A stretch of DNA of 33,564 nucleotides, from NCBI GenBank assembly GCA_023456105.1, contig JAEYAO010000036.1, positions 1 through 33,564 on the forward strand, given 5' to 3'. Source of the DNA: Pseudomonadota bacterium (GTDB lineage Bacteria > Pseudomonadota > Alphaproteobacteria > Caulobacterales > Caulobacteraceae). Shown piece after piece: positions 22,858 to 31,463 of this stretch. Numbering within the stretch: position 1 is the stretch's first letter; the number at the start of each line of letters is the position of its first letter. The position numbers and the translations under genes were made by a program. Under the pieces are notes generated by a model. That model searched no databases and was not told the origin of the DNA. It saw nothing but the letters and a program-made list of their open reading frames with translations.

Positions 22858-25188
22858 ATGCCCGACCTGACCGATAAACAGACCTTTTCCGACAACGAGG
22901 CGCTGGACTTCCACAGCGACCCGACGCCGGGCAAGATCTCCATGGCGCCGACCAAGCCGATGGCGACGCAGCGCGACCTGTCGCTGGCCTATTCGCCGGG
23001 CGTCGCCGTGCCGGTGCTGGCGATCGCCGCCGATGCGGACAAGGCCTACGACTACACCGCCAAGGGCAACATGGTGGCGGTGATCTCCAACGGCACCGCC
23101 ATTCTAGGCCTGGGCAACCTCGGCCACATGGCGTCCAAGCCGGTGATGGAAGGCAAGTCGGTGCTGTTCAAGCGCTTCGCCGACGTGGACAGCTTCGACG
23201 TCGAGGTGAAGACCACCGATCCGGACGAGTTCGTCACCGTGGTCAAGAACATCGGCGACACCTGGGGCGGCATCAACCTGGAGGACATCAAGTCTCCGGA
23301 ATGCTTCGTGATCGAAAGCGAACTTCAGGACCTGCTGGACATCCCGGTCTTCCATGACGACCAGCACGGCACGGCCATCATCTCCACCGCCGGCCTGATC
23401 AACGCCTGTCACGTGGCGGGCAAGAAGCTGGAGGACGTCAAGGTGGTTCTGGCCGGCGCGGGCGCCGCGGGCCTGTCCTCCATCGCCCTGATGAAGGCGG
23501 CGGGCGTGAAGGCCGAGAACACCGTCATCGTCGACCGCGACGGCGTGGTGTTCAAGGGCCGCGACCACGGCATGGACCAGTGGAAGGCCGCCCACGCAAC
23601 TGACACGCCGCACCGCACCCTGGCCGAGGCCATGGTCGGCGCCGACGTGGTGCTGGGGCTGTCCGCCAAGGGCGCCCTGACCAAGGAGATGGTGGCCTCC
23701 ATGGGGCCGCGCCCCATCATCTTCGCCATGGCCAATCCGGACCCGGAGATCACGCCGGAAGACGTGATGAGCGTGCGCTCGGACGCCATCATCGCCACCG
23801 GCCGCTCGGACTACGTCAACCAGGTCAACAATGTGCTGGCCTTCCCCTACCTGTTCCGCGGGGCGCTGGACGTGCGCGCGCGGCGCGTGAACCACGAGAT
23901 GAAGGTCGCCTGCGCTCGCGCCCTGGCCGCGCTCGCCCGTGAGGACGTGCCGGACGAGGTGGCCGCCGCCTATCGCGGCAGGAAGCTGAAATTCGGCCCC
24001 GACTACATCATCCCGACCCCATTCGACCCGCGTCTGATCTGGTACATTCCGCCCTTCGTCGCCCAGGCGGCGATGGACACGGGCGTGGCGCGTCGGCCGA
24101 TCCCCGACATGGACGCCTACCGCACCGAACTGCGCTCGCGCGTCGACCCATCCGCCGCCCTGATGCAGAAGATATCCTCGGCCGTGCGCAGCGGACCGAA
24201 CAAGCGGGTGGTGTTCGCCGAGGGCGAGGAGCCGTCGGTGATCCGCGCCGCCTGGGGCTTCAAACAGGCCGAGCTCGGCACGCCCGTGCTGGTCGGGCGC
24301 GAGGACCTGATCCGCCAGAACGCCCAGGAAGCGGGGCTGAACTTCGACGAACTCGGCATCGAGATCACCAACGCCCGGGTATCCGGCCGCAACGTCGAAT
24401 ACACCGACTGGCTGTACGAAAAGCTGCAGCGCCGAGGCTATCTGCGCCGCGACGTGCAGCGGATGATCAACCAGGACCGCAACTACTTCGGCGCCACCCT
24501 GGTCGCCCAGGGCGAGGCCGACGCCATGGTCACCGGCGTCACCCGCAACTTCAACATGGCCCTGCGCGAGGTGCAGCGCGTGCTGGAGGTCAAGGAGACG
24601 CTGATCGGCCTGTCGATCCTCTTGGCCCGCGGCCGCACCCTGTTCGTGGCCGACACCTCCATCCACGAACTGCCCGATGCGCAGGAGCTGGCCGACATCG
24701 CCTGTCAGGCCGCCGCGTCGGTGCGCCGGCTGGGCCGCAATCCGCGCGTGGCGTTCATGTCCTATTCGACCTTCGGCAATCCGCCGGGCGATCGCGGCGA
24801 AAAGGTGCGCGAGGCCATCCGCATCCTGGACCGGCGGGGCGTCGATTTCGAATACGAGGGCGAGATGCCGCCGGAGATCGCCCTGGATCCGGCCGCGCAC
24901 CCCGCCTACGCCTTCAACCGGCTGAGCAAGCCCGCCAACATCCTGGTCATGCCGGCCATCCACTCGGCCGCGATCTCGACCAAGCTGGTGCAGGCGCTGG
25001 GCGGCGCCACCGTGATCGGCCCGCTGCTGGTCGGGCTGGAGAAGTCGGTGCAGATCGTTCCGCTGGGCGCCTCGGTCAGCGAGATCATCACCGCCGCCAC
25101 CTTCGCCGCCTATCACGAAGGCCCGGTGTTCCACGGCGAAGGCGTCTCCTCGGCCCCCAAGCCGCCCGCGCCCTTCATCGAGGACTGA
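22858..25188 (+). CDS. maeB: NADP-dependent malic enzyme with phosphotransacetylase-like domain
   Basis: The product has 776 residues. Residues 1-440 form the malic enzyme: LAYSPGVAVPVL, NGTAILGLGNLG, FHDDQHGTAIISTAG, the nucleotide-binding GAGAAGLSSIAL, and FAMANPDPEITPEDV. Residues about 455-776 resemble phosphate acetyltransferase (KRVVFAEGEEPSVIRAAW, ADAMVTGVTRNF, VMPAIHSAAISTKLVQ). In MaeB enzymes this domain is regulatory and not catalytic. The enzyme decarboxylates malate to pyruvate with reduction of NADP, supplying NADPH and linking the TCA cycle to gluconeogenesis. It is preceded by a 121-base gap that must hold its promoter. Confidence 0.96.
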   Translation: MPDLTDKQTFSDNEALDFHSDPTPGKISMAPTKPMATQRDLSLAYSPGVAVPVLAIAADADKAYDYTAKGNMVAVISNGTAILGLGNLGHMASKPVMEGKSVLFKRFADVDSFDVEVKTTDPDEFVTVVKNIGDTWGGINLEDIKSPECFVIESELQDLLDIPVFHDDQHGTAIISTAGLINACHVAGKKLEDVKVVLAGAGAAGLSSIALMKAAGVKAENTVIVDRDGVVFKGRDHGMDQWKAAHATDTPHRTLAEAMVGADVVLGLSAKGALTKEMVASMGPRPIIFAMANPDPEITPEDVMSVRSDAIIATGRSDYVNQVNNVLAFPYLFRGALDVRARRVNHEMKVACARALAALAREDVPDEVAAAYRGRKLKFGPDYIIPTPFDPRLIWYIPPFVAQAAMDTGVARRPIPDMDAYRTELRSRVDPSAALMQKISSAVRSGPNKRVVFAEGEEPSVIRAAWGFKQAELGTPVLVGREDLIRQNAQEAGLNFDELGIEITNARVSGRNVEYTDWLYEKLQRRGYLRRDVQRMINQDRNYFGATLVAQGEADAMVTGVTRNFNMALREVQRVLEVKETLIGLSILLARGRTLFVADTSIHELPDAQELADIACQAAASVRRLGRNPRVAFMSYSTFGNPPGDRGEKVREAIRILDRRGVDFEYEGEMPPEIALDPAAHPAYAFNRLSKPANILVMPAIHSAAISTKLVQALGGATVIGPLLVGLEKSVQIVPLGASVSEIITAATFAAYHEGPVFHGEGVSSAPKPPAPFIED

Positions 25189-25234
25189 GCGGAAGCGGCT
25201 TGAGGCGGCGGGGTCCGGCTGGCACGGTCGGGCG

Positions 25235-26110
25235 ATGACCGACGCCGCCTCGCTGTTCCCGCCCGCCGCACCCCCGCCCCGGCGGGTGGCGTCCGGCCTT
25301 TATCTCGTCGCCACGCCGATCGGGAACCTGCGCGACATCACCCTGAGGGCGCTGGACGTGCTGGCCGCCGCCGATCTGGTGCTGGCCGAGGACACGCGCG
25401 TCACCGCCAAGCTGCTGCAGGCCTACGGCCTCAAGGCGCGGCTCGAGCGCTGCGACGACCACGCCTCCGCCCGCGCGGCCGAGATCGCCGTCGAGCGGCT
25501 GCAGGCGGGCGAAGTGGTGGCCCTGGTGTCGGACGCCGGCACGCCGATGGTCAGCGACCCCGGCTTCGTGGTCGCCCGCGCCGCCATCGCCGCCGACCTG
25601 CCGGTCCATCCGATTCCCGGCCCATCCAGCCTGCTCGCAGCCCTGTGCATCGCGGGCCTTCCCGCCGACCGGGTGCTGTTCGCGGGCTTCCCGCCGCCCA
25701 AGTCGGCCGCCCGTCGCACCCTGCTGGAAAGCCTGAAAGCGCCCGGGCAGACCCTGGTCTTCTTTGAAAGCGGCCCTCGCCTCGCTGACAGCCTCCGCGA
25801 CATGGCCGCCGTGCTGGGACCGCGCCCCGCCGCCGTCGCCCGCGAACTGACCAAGTTGTACGAAGAATGCGTGCGCGGTCCGCTGGACGTCTTGGCCGCC
25901 GATCCGCGCCTGCAGTCCCCCAAGGGCGAGATCGTGGTGGTGGTCGCGCCGGGCGAGGCCGAGGCGGTGTCAGAGGCCGACGCCGACGCCGCCCTGGCCG
26001 AGGCCCTGACCCGCCTGCCGCCGGGAGAGGCCGCGTCCGAAGTCTCCCGCGCCCTCGACCTGCCGCGCAAGGCCCTTTACCGCCGCGCGCTGGAGATGCA
26101 GGGCCGGTGA
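25235..26110 (+). CDS. rsmI: 16S rRNA (cytidine1402-2'-O)-methyltransferase RsmI
   Basis: The product has 291 residues. It starts MTDAASLFPPAAPPP, with a longer N-terminus than E. coli. The tetrapyrrole methylase-type fold shows LYLVATPIGNLRDITLRAL, VLAEDTRVT, CDDHA, LVSDAGTPMVSDPG, HPIPGPSSLLAALCIAG, and FFESGPRLADSLRDM. It uses S-adenosylmethionine to methylate the ribose of C1402 at the decoding centre. Its TGA stop overlaps the GTG start of yraN (GTGA), so the two are translationally coupled. Confidence 0.95.
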   Translation: MTDAASLFPPAAPPPRRVASGLYLVATPIGNLRDITLRALDVLAAADLVLAEDTRVTAKLLQAYGLKARLERCDDHASARAAEIAVERLQAGEVVALVSDAGTPMVSDPGFVVARAAIAADLPVHPIPGPSSLLAALCIAGLPADRVLFAGFPPPKSAARRTLLESLKAPGQTLVFFESGPRLADSLRDMAAVLGPRPAAVARELTKLYEECVRGPLDVLAADPRLQSPKGEIVVVVAPGEAEAVSEADADAALAEALTRLPPGEAASEVSRALDLPRKALYRRALEMQGR

Positions 26111-26547
26111 AGCCACAGCGCCTGCGTCCCGCCGCCCCTGCGCCCGCGCCCAAGCGGCCGTGGCGCCAGGCCTTGGGCGGCCGCGCCCGCCGGCAGGGGC
26201 ATAGCGCCGAGTGGATCGCCGCCGCATGGCTGATGCTGAAGGGTTACCAGATCCTCGGTTTCCGCCTGAAGACCCGCGCTGGCGAGATCGACTTGCTGGC
26301 CCGGCGCGGCTCCGTCCTTGCGGTGGTGGAGGTGAAGCGACGCCGCACCCTGGAGCAGGCGAAGGCGGCGCTCGCCGCCGACCAGTACGTCCGACTGCTG
26401 GCGGCGGGCGAGGCGGCGATGCGCAATCGACCCGCGCTGCAGGGTCTCCGGCTGCGAATTGATACCGTGGCGCTGGCTCCCCGCCGTTTTCCAAGGCATC
26501 TTTGTGGCGTGGACCGCTCCGCGCCCGGAGACGGGAGGATCAGGTGA
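26107..26547 (+). CDS. yraN: UPF0102/YraN family protein
   Basis: The product has 146 residues from GTG 26107 (VKPQRLRPAAPAPAPKRPW), a start set by the GTGA overlap with rsmI. The segment GHSAEWIAAAWLMLKGYQIL, followed by RLKTRAGEIDLLARRGSVLAVVEVKRR, is the YraN signature: an endonuclease-like fold with GEIDLIA and VEVKxR holding the putative metal-binding acidic residues. The true function is not settled. It commonly lies next to rsmI. Its stop overlaps the GTG of the next gene in the same GTGA way. Confidence 0.93.
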   Translation: MKPQRLRPAAPAPAPKRPWRQALGGRARRQGHSAEWIAAAWLMLKGYQILGFRLKTRAGEIDLLARRGSVLAVVEVKRRRTLEQAKAALAADQYVRLLAAGEAAMRNRPALQGLRLRIDTVALAPRRFPRHLCGVDRSAPGDGRIR

Positions 26548-27359
26548 CGCGAGAGGAAGCCGAGAACATCCTGACGCAGGCGGGTCCCTGCGAGGACGGC
26601 GACTTCCCGCTTCTGGAAGCGGCCATCGCCTGCGCCATCCACGACTATCCCCTTCGCGACTGCGAACCGGTGCGGGTGCTGGCGCGCAACGCCGGCGAGC
26701 GGCTGAAGGAACGGATCGGCGGCGAAAGCCCCGACGACGCCCTGGCCGAGACCATGGCCGCCGACCTGCGCCTGAACGGGGACCTGATCAGCTACGACCA
26801 TCCCTGCAACACCGACATCATCGACGTGGCCGAGCGTCGGCGCGGCCTTTCGGCGGCCCTGGCCATCTTCTACCTCGACGCCGCCCGGCGCGCGGGGCTC
26901 GAGGCGGCGGGCGTCGACTTCCCCGGCCACTTCCTGATGCGGGTGGAGACGCCGGACGGGCCGGTCGCCCTGGATCCCTTCAGCCAGGGCCGTCTGGTGC
27001 TGCCCAGCGAACTGACCCGCCGCGCGCTCCGAGCCGGCCTCACGCCCCATGTGGCCGACCGGCTGGACCTGCTGATGGCGCCCGTCAGCGACCGTCACGC
27101 CCTGATCCGGCTTCAGAACGTGCTGTTCAGCCGCGCCATCAAGGCCTCCGACTATGAGGCGGCTGAGCGGTCGGCGCTGCGCCGCGCCCTGCTGGACCCG
27201 ACCGACCACCGCCCCTGGCTGGATGTGGCCGCCGCCCGCGAGAAGCAGGGCGCACTGGCGGGCGCCTTGGACGCCCTCTCCCGCGCCCGCAGCCTAGACG
27301 GTCCGGCGGAGGCGCTGCGCTCGACCAGCTTCGACCGCGTTCGGATGCAGCTGAACTGA
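26544..27359 (+). CDS. SirB1-type transglutaminase-like protein with helical C-terminus
   Basis: The product has 271 residues from GTG 26544 (VTREEAENILTQAG), which has GGAGG upstream and overlaps the yraN stop. Residues about 60-190 match the SirB1/transglutaminase-like fold: LNGDLISYDHPCNTDIIDVAERRRGLSAALAIFYLDAARRAGL, and VDFPGHFLMRVETPDGPVALDPF with a His and Asp in the positions of the catalytic-like residues. The usual cysteine of active transglutaminases is absent or replaced, so catalysis is unlikely. The rest looks like tetratricopeptide helices (YEAAERSALRRALLDPTDHRPWLDVAAAREKQGALAGALDAL). Role unknown. It is the last gene of the rsmI operon. Confidence 0.8.
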   Translation: MTREEAENILTQAGPCEDGDFPLLEAAIACAIHDYPLRDCEPVRVLARNAGERLKERIGGESPDDALAETMAADLRLNGDLISYDHPCNTDIIDVAERRRGLSAALAIFYLDAARRAGLEAAGVDFPGHFLMRVETPDGPVALDPFSQGRLVLPSELTRRALRAGLTPHVADRLDLLMAPVSDRHALIRLQNVLFSRAIKASDYEAAERSALRRALLDPTDHRPWLDVAAAREKQGALAGALDALSRARSLDGPAEALRSTSFDRVRMQLN

Positions 27360-27487
27360 CGCATCCGCCTGGGCGATGCGATCGTAAATAGCTCAACCAT
27401 TCCGGTGGGTTGCCTCGAGCCGGAACGGCTTTGTTCATGTCCCGTTCAACTACGAAGCGCGATAACGGTCGCCTTAGGAGATCATCC

Positions 27488-28051
27488 ATGAAAACCCCCT
27501 CGCTGAAGACCCTCGCGCTGGTCGCGACGGCGGGCCTGACGCTCGCCGCCTGCGCCACCGCGACGCCTTATCAACCGGCCGGCTTCAACGGCCAGCGCAA
27601 CGGCTATGCCGAGCAGCGGCTGGAGAGCAATCGTTTCCGCGTCAGCTTCTCGGGCAACTCCCTGACCTCGCGCGAGCAGGTCGAGATGAGCCTGCTGCTC
27701 CGCTCGGCCGAAGTGGCGGCCGAGAACGGCTACGACTGGTTCGCCACGGTGAACCGCGCGACCGAGCGCGACACGCGCTTCTACTCCACGCCGGACCCCT
27801 TCTATGACCGCTTCTACGGCCCCCGGTTCGGTCCGTACTGGAGCCCGTCGTGGCGCTTCTACCGTCGCGGCTACTGGAGCCCCTGGGGCCCGACCTGGGG
27901 CAACGACTTCGACGTCCGCCAGGTCGATCGCTACGAGGCCAACGCCGAGATCATCCTGGGCCGCGGTCCCAAGCCCGCCGGCGATCCCAACGCCTTCGAC
28001 GCCCGCGAGGTGATCCAGAACCTCGGCCCCCGCGTGACGCGGCCGTCGTAA
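27488..28051 (+). CDS. Outer-membrane-type lipoprotein of the CC0125/CC1285 family
   Basis: The product has 187 residues from ATG 27488, with TAGGAG 7 bases upstream. A signal peptide (MKTPSLKTLALVATAGLTLA) ends in a lipobox LAAC with Cys22, so it is a lipoprotein. The mature part has PYQPAGFNGQRNGYAEQRLESNRFRVSFSGNSLTSREQVEMSLLLRSAEVAAENGYDWF, typical of the CC0125 family. A Tyr/Arg/Trp-rich loop follows (FYDRFYGPRFGPYWSPSW), and the end motif is DAREVIQNLGPRV. The aspartate-free residue after Cys suggests outer-membrane sorting. Function unknown. A truncated relative is at 131-833. Confidence 0.85.
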   Translation: MKTPSLKTLALVATAGLTLAACATATPYQPAGFNGQRNGYAEQRLESNRFRVSFSGNSLTSREQVEMSLLLRSAEVAAENGYDWFATVNRATERDTRFYSTPDPFYDRFYGPRFGPYWSPSWRFYRRGYWSPWGPTWGNDFDVRQVDRYEANAEIILGRGPKPAGDPNAFDAREVIQNLGPRVTRPS

Positions 28052-28064
28052 GGACGATCATCTC

Positions 28065-28192
28065 CTCCCCATCGTCCCGCGATGGGGAGCGGGACCGCTC
28101 GCGCAGCGGGTGGTGGAGGGGTTTTGGGCGGCTGGCGCCCCCTCCGTCGCGGCGCAGGCGCGCCGCGCCACCTCCCCACCGTTGGGGAGGTG
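28065..28192. repeat. Twin-hairpin intergenic element between convergent genes
   Basis: CTCCCCATCG-TCCCG-CGATGGGGAG (28065-28089) and CACCTCCCCA-CCGT-TGGGGAGGTG (28169-28192) are perfect 10-bp hairpins sharing the CTCCCCA core, with GC-rich DNA (GGTGGTGGAGGGG, CCCCTCCGTCGC) between them that can also pair. Elements like this recur in Caulobacterales intergenic DNA as far as I recall. It lies between convergent genes and could end both transcripts. No T-run is present. Confidence 0.55.
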
Positions 28193-28205
28193 GGATCGAC
28201 CCGCC

Positions 28206-28973
28206 TCAGCCGACGCGCGGCGTCTTCAGTCGGCGCTTGTTGGCGTGGCTGGCCGGCGCCTGGCCCATGGCCTCGGGCAGTTCGCCCTTGAAGTAGAACC
28301 GCTGCCATGCCTCCTTGGCCGCATCCGGATCGCCGGAGGCCAAGCGGCTGTTGAAGTCGGTGCGCTGGCGGTTCCAGGCCTCGAACTGGTCCCGCATGGT
28401 CGGATTGGAGTCCAGGCTGCGGATCACGGGTTGGAACTGCTCCACCTTCTTGTGCTCGATCAGGTTGATGAAGCAGAAGGGCTCGCCCTTTTCGAACTTC
28501 ACCCGCCCCGGCCGCGTGAAGATCCAGTTCATGGTGAAGGGGAACGGCAGCCAGTCGGTCTCGATCAGGCCGACCAGCGGCTGGATGCCGTCTTTCACAT
28601 GGTTGGGCGAGCCCGAGCACATCATTCCCCATCCCGGCGGCGTGCGGAACAGATACTGAGGGTGCATCGTCAGCACGCCCCGCGAAAAGTGCGAGGTGAC
28701 GAAGTGGTCTAGGTCCGCCTGCGGTCGGTCCGGCGTGATCGTGATGTCTTCCTGGCGCGGCCCTCCGGTCCATTCGGCGGCGAAGCCGAACGGGCACAGG
28801 ATCTCCCACCCCGTGGTGTTGGCCATGTTCAGCGGCAGACAGCGATAGGGATGGCGGCTGGCGAAGGCGTCCATCCAGTTGCGCGACTGGCGGCCGGGCA
28901 CCAGGTCCGGCGGCCGCGCCGACATCGGATAGCACTCCAGTTCCAACGGGCGGTTTTGAACGCTAGTGACCAT
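28206..28973 (-). CDS. DUF6065 family protein
   Basis: The product has 255 residues from ATG 28973. The segments LVPGRQSRNWMDAFASRHPYRCLPLNMANTTGWEILCPFGFAAEW, FGRGVLTMHPQYLFRTPPGW-like text (SHFSRGVLTMHPQYLFRTPPGWGMMCSGSPNHVKDGI), ETDWLPFPFTMNWIFTRPG and KGEPFCFINLI are characteristic of DUF6065, a widespread cytosolic family without an assigned reaction. The repeated W/F and PF segments suggest a double-barrel fold. The start is 23 bases from that of the divergent ybaK-like gene, a gap too short for two separate promoters. Confidence 0.75.
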   Translation of the reverse strand: MVTSVQNRPLELECYPMSARPPDLVPGRQSRNWMDAFASRHPYRCLPLNMANTTGWEILCPFGFAAEWTGGPRQEDITITPDRPQADLDHFVTSHFSRGVLTMHPQYLFRTPPGWGMMCSGSPNHVKDGIQPLVGLIETDWLPFPFTMNWIFTRPGRVKFEKGEPFCFINLIEHKKVEQFQPVIRSLDSNPTMRDQFEAWNRQRTDFNSRLASGDPDAAKEAWQRFYFKGELPEAMGQAPASHANKRRLKTPRVG

Positions 28974-28996
28974 GCAGCCTTCGTAACCCGCCGCCG

Positions 28997-29539
28997 ATGA
29001 CCGCTCAACCGATCCCCGCCCCCCTGTTCGACCGCACGGCGCTGGAAGCCTGGCTGTCGGAGCACGCCATTCCCTTCCACACCACCGCACACCCGGCCGT
29101 GTTCCGGGTCGAGGAGGGGCTGGACCTCAAGGCCGACCTGCCCGGCGCCCACACCAAGAACCTGTTCCTGAAGGACAAGAAGGGCCGCCTGTGGCTGATC
29201 TCGGCCCGACAGGACACCGCCATCGACCTGAAGCGAACGCCCGCCGCCATCGGCTCGGACCGGCTGTCCTTCGGAAACGAAGCCCTGATGCAGCAGACGC
29301 TGGGCGTCCGCCCTAGCTCGGTCACGGCGCTGGCCCTGATCAACGACCTCGCCGGACGCGTGACCTTTGTGCTGGATCAGCGCCTGTGGGAGGCCGACAC
29401 CGTCAACTTCCACCCCTTGACGAACACCGCCACCACCGCCCTGTCACAGGAGGCGTTCCGCCGCTTCCTGACCCTGCTGGGGCGGGAGCCGCTGGTGGTG
29501 GACTTCGACGATCTTTTGGCGGCGTCCGCTGACGGGTAG
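28997..29539 (+). CDS. YbaK/ProX-type aminoacyl-tRNA deacylase
   Basis: The product has 180 residues. The YbaK domain covers the protein: HTTAHPAVFRVEEG, LPGAHTKNLFLKDKKGRLWLI with the conserved lysine of the editing pocket, GSDRLSFGNEALMQQTLGVRPSSVTALALIND, VTFVLDQRLWEADTVNFHPLTNTATTALS. Free-standing ProX proteins (ProXp-ala, PrdX) hydrolyse Ala-tRNA(Pro) mischarged by prolyl-tRNA synthetase. The GAHTKNLFLKDKKG motif and length fit that group better than the shorter Cys-tRNA(Pro) deacylase YbaK. The gene is divergent from the DUF6065 gene. Confidence 0.9.
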   Translation: MTAQPIPAPLFDRTALEAWLSEHAIPFHTTAHPAVFRVEEGLDLKADLPGAHTKNLFLKDKKGRLWLISARQDTAIDLKRTPAAIGSDRLSFGNEALMQQTLGVRPSSVTALALINDLAGRVTFVLDQRLWEADTVNFHPLTNTATTALSQEAFRRFLTLLGREPLVVDFDDLLAASADG

Positions 29540-29622
29540 CAAGAAGACTTCCGAGTTCGAGCCGTTGCGGACTTTGATCAGGTCGTCTTGACGAAGCGGA
29601 TAGCTCCATTCAAAACACCGGT

Positions 29623-29916
29623 ATGGCAGAACGCTACAAGAACTTCTTGCTTGGGGTGATTGTCGTCGCTGGCGTGCTATTTGTCGTGATCAGCGCGAGA
29701 CCGAACCAACAAAGCAACAGTAGCTTCCAGCTCGAAGAGAGGCGGTTCGCCGAGGTTCGACGGATGCATGCAGACGCTCGGGCAGCTATGTCCAAGGCGG
29801 AACAGACCGGTTCTCGCTCAGACTTCGAGGCAGCACAGCGAGCGGCGGACCGAGTAGACGGCGCGCTACGCGTGTTCGAGGTGGCAGACAGCCCCAAACT
29901 GAGAAATCCCTCCTGA
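29623..29916 (+). CDS. Small hypothetical membrane-anchored protein
   Basis: The product has 97 residues. A single membrane helix lies near the N-terminus (LLGVIVVAGVLFVVISA, residues 9-25), preceded by a lysine and followed by a charged helical domain likely to be coiled coil (FQLEERRFAEVRRMHADARAAMSKAEQ). I recognise no family. Base composition is noticeably less GC-rich than its neighbours, and no strong ribosome binding site is visible, which could mean recent acquisition. Confidence 0.5.
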   Translation: MAERYKNFLLGVIVVAGVLFVVISARPNQQSNSSFQLEERRFAEVRRMHADARAAMSKAEQTGSRSDFEAAQRAADRVDGALRVFEVADSPKLRNPS

Positions 29917-29995
29917 CAAAGCTTCCTCTAACCACCCTAAGCTGAAGTTTAGGAAGTCCGCTCTGAGGTCTTGATCTCCAGCCTCCTCTAAAGTT

Positions 29996-30805
29996 CTACA
30001 GCTTCGTCCGGAGCGACCAAAGCTCAGGAAAGCAGCGTCGGGTCAGGGTCGAGGACAGATAGCCCACGCCGTCGGTGCCGCCGGTGCCGCGTCGGCGACC
30101 GATGATGCGCTCCACCGTCACCACATGCTTGTGCCGCCAGGTCAGCAGGGCGTCGTCCAGATCGACCAGCTTTTCGGCGAGCTGATACAGCGCCCACCAG
30201 CGGTCGGTGTCGCGATACACCTCGAGCCATGCGGCCTCCACGGCCTCGGAAGGCTCATACGGGCGGCTGACGTCGCGGTGAAGCACCGCGTCCGGCACGG
30301 GCAGGCCGGCGGCCGCCAGCTGATGCAGGGCGTCGTCGTAGAGGCTGGGCTCGCGCAGCGCCGTCGTCAGGGCGGCGTGGGCCTCCGGACGCTCCTGGTG
30401 GAAGCGCAGGAAGCTGTCGTCCTTGAGCCCCAGCAGATACTCGACCCGGCGGAACTGATCGCTCTGGAAGCCTGAGGAGGCGCCCAGCACGCCTCGGAAC
30501 CGCAGGTAGTCGGCCGGCGTCATGGTGGCCAGGATGTCCCAGCTCTGGGTCATCACCGACTGGATGCGGCTGACCCGCGCCAGGCTCTTGTAGGCGGGCA
30601 CCAGGTTCCCTGCGCGCACCAGCGTCTTGGCCAGGGCGATCTCGTGCAGGATCTGCTTGAGCCACAGTTCCTTGGTCTGGTGGATCACGACGAACAGCAT
30701 CTCGTCGTGCTGGTCCGACAGCGGGTGCTGCGCGGCCAGAAGATCGTCCAGCGCCAGATAGCCGGCGTAGGTCATGCCCGAGGGCGAATGGGGATCGGCG
30801 CTCAT
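29996..30805 (-). CDS. kynA: Tryptophan 2,3-dioxygenase
   Basis: The product has 269 residues and begins MSADPHSPSGMTYAGYLALDDLLAAQHPLS. Family signatures are FVVIHQTKELWLKQILHEI (with the active-site His and the tryptophan-binding Phe/Tyr region), SRIQSVMTQSWDILATMTPADYLRFRG, GFQSDQFRRVEYLLG, HKHVVTVERIIGRRRGTGGTDGVGYL (the proximal haem His and the substrate-binding GTGGT loop). It oxidises L-tryptophan to N-formylkynurenine with haem iron, opening the kynurenine pathway. No other kynurenine gene is in the window. Confidence 0.96.
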   Translation of the reverse strand: MSADPHSPSGMTYAGYLALDDLLAAQHPLSDQHDEMLFVVIHQTKELWLKQILHEIALAKTLVRAGNLVPAYKSLARVSRIQSVMTQSWDILATMTPADYLRFRGVLGASSGFQSDQFRRVEYLLGLKDDSFLRFHQERPEAHAALTTALREPSLYDDALHQLAAAGLPVPDAVLHRDVSRPYEPSEAVEAAWLEVYRDTDRWWALYQLAEKLVDLDDALLTWRHKHVVTVERIIGRRRGTGGTDGVGYLSSTLTRRCFPELWSLRTKL

Positions 30806-30853
30806 GCGACCAGGCCTAACGCGTCGGAGCGCGCCGCCGCAAGCGTCTGCGCC

Positions 30854-31384
30854 TCAGGGCTGGCCGGCGCCCAGGGTGTTCTCGGCCATCTGGCGCGAGC
30901 CGCCAAAGGCGTCGCGATCGCCTTTGTAGATGAATCCGTAGGTCGGATAGACGGTGGAGCCCAGGTCGTTGGAGGGCTTGTACCAGACCTTGACCTGCGA
31001 CCAGTCGTTGGAGGTCGAGACGTCCACCACGGTGACGTTCTCCTCGACCTTGCCGCGGCTGCCGCCCCAGTTGGCGTGGGTCACGCGCACCACCCGGTCG
31101 GTCAGGACGTCGGAGACCACGGCGACGTGGCCCCGGCTCATGCGGCCTTCGGGGCGAAACACCAGGACGGAGCCGGTCTCCGGGGCCTTGCCGGTGCGGA
31201 ACTTGTCTGCGGCCTGGCGCCACCAGGTCCAGGCGTCGCCGAAGATGTTGATGCCCGAGAACATCCGGGCGAAGGTGACGCACTGCCAATACGGATCATC
31301 GGCCCGGGCGGCGGCGGGCGGGACGCTCACCGCGAAAAATCCGAGACTCGCCGCAACCAGAGCGGCCTTGATCCGTTTCGTCAT
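30854..31384 (-). CDS. Secreted CHAP-domain protein (putative cell-wall amidase/peptidase)
   Basis: The product has 176 residues with a signal peptide (TKRIKAALVAASLGFFAVS followed by PPAAARA, cleaved near residue 28). The CHAP domain follows directly: WQCVTFARMFSG with nucleophile Cys35, GDAWTWWRQAADKFRTG, PETGSVLVFRPEGRMSRGHVAVVSDV with His86, and VTHANWGG with the third catalytic-type residue. CHAP enzymes cleave peptidoglycan peptide or amide bonds, so it probably works in cell-wall remodelling in the periplasm. The C-terminus (about residues 130-176) is a Gly/Ser tail. Confidence 0.88.
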   Translation of the reverse strand: MTKRIKAALVAASLGFFAVSVPPAAARADDPYWQCVTFARMFSGINIFGDAWTWWRQAADKFRTGKAPETGSVLVFRPEGRMSRGHVAVVSDVLTDRVVRVTHANWGGSRGKVEENVTVVDVSTSNDWSQVKVWYKPSNDLGSTVYPTYGFIYKGDRDAFGGSRQMAENTLGAGQP

Positions 31385-31463
31385 GCTATGCCTGCGTGAA
31401 GACGTCCCCGTAGGACCGTTGCTAACCGATACAGGCCGAGTGTTGAAGAACTGTTTCAGTGTG

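Noticed and set aside
23104..25134. 676-codon minus-strand frame opposite maeB
   Set aside because: A typical shadow frame in high-GC DNA, opposite an unmistakable malic enzyme.
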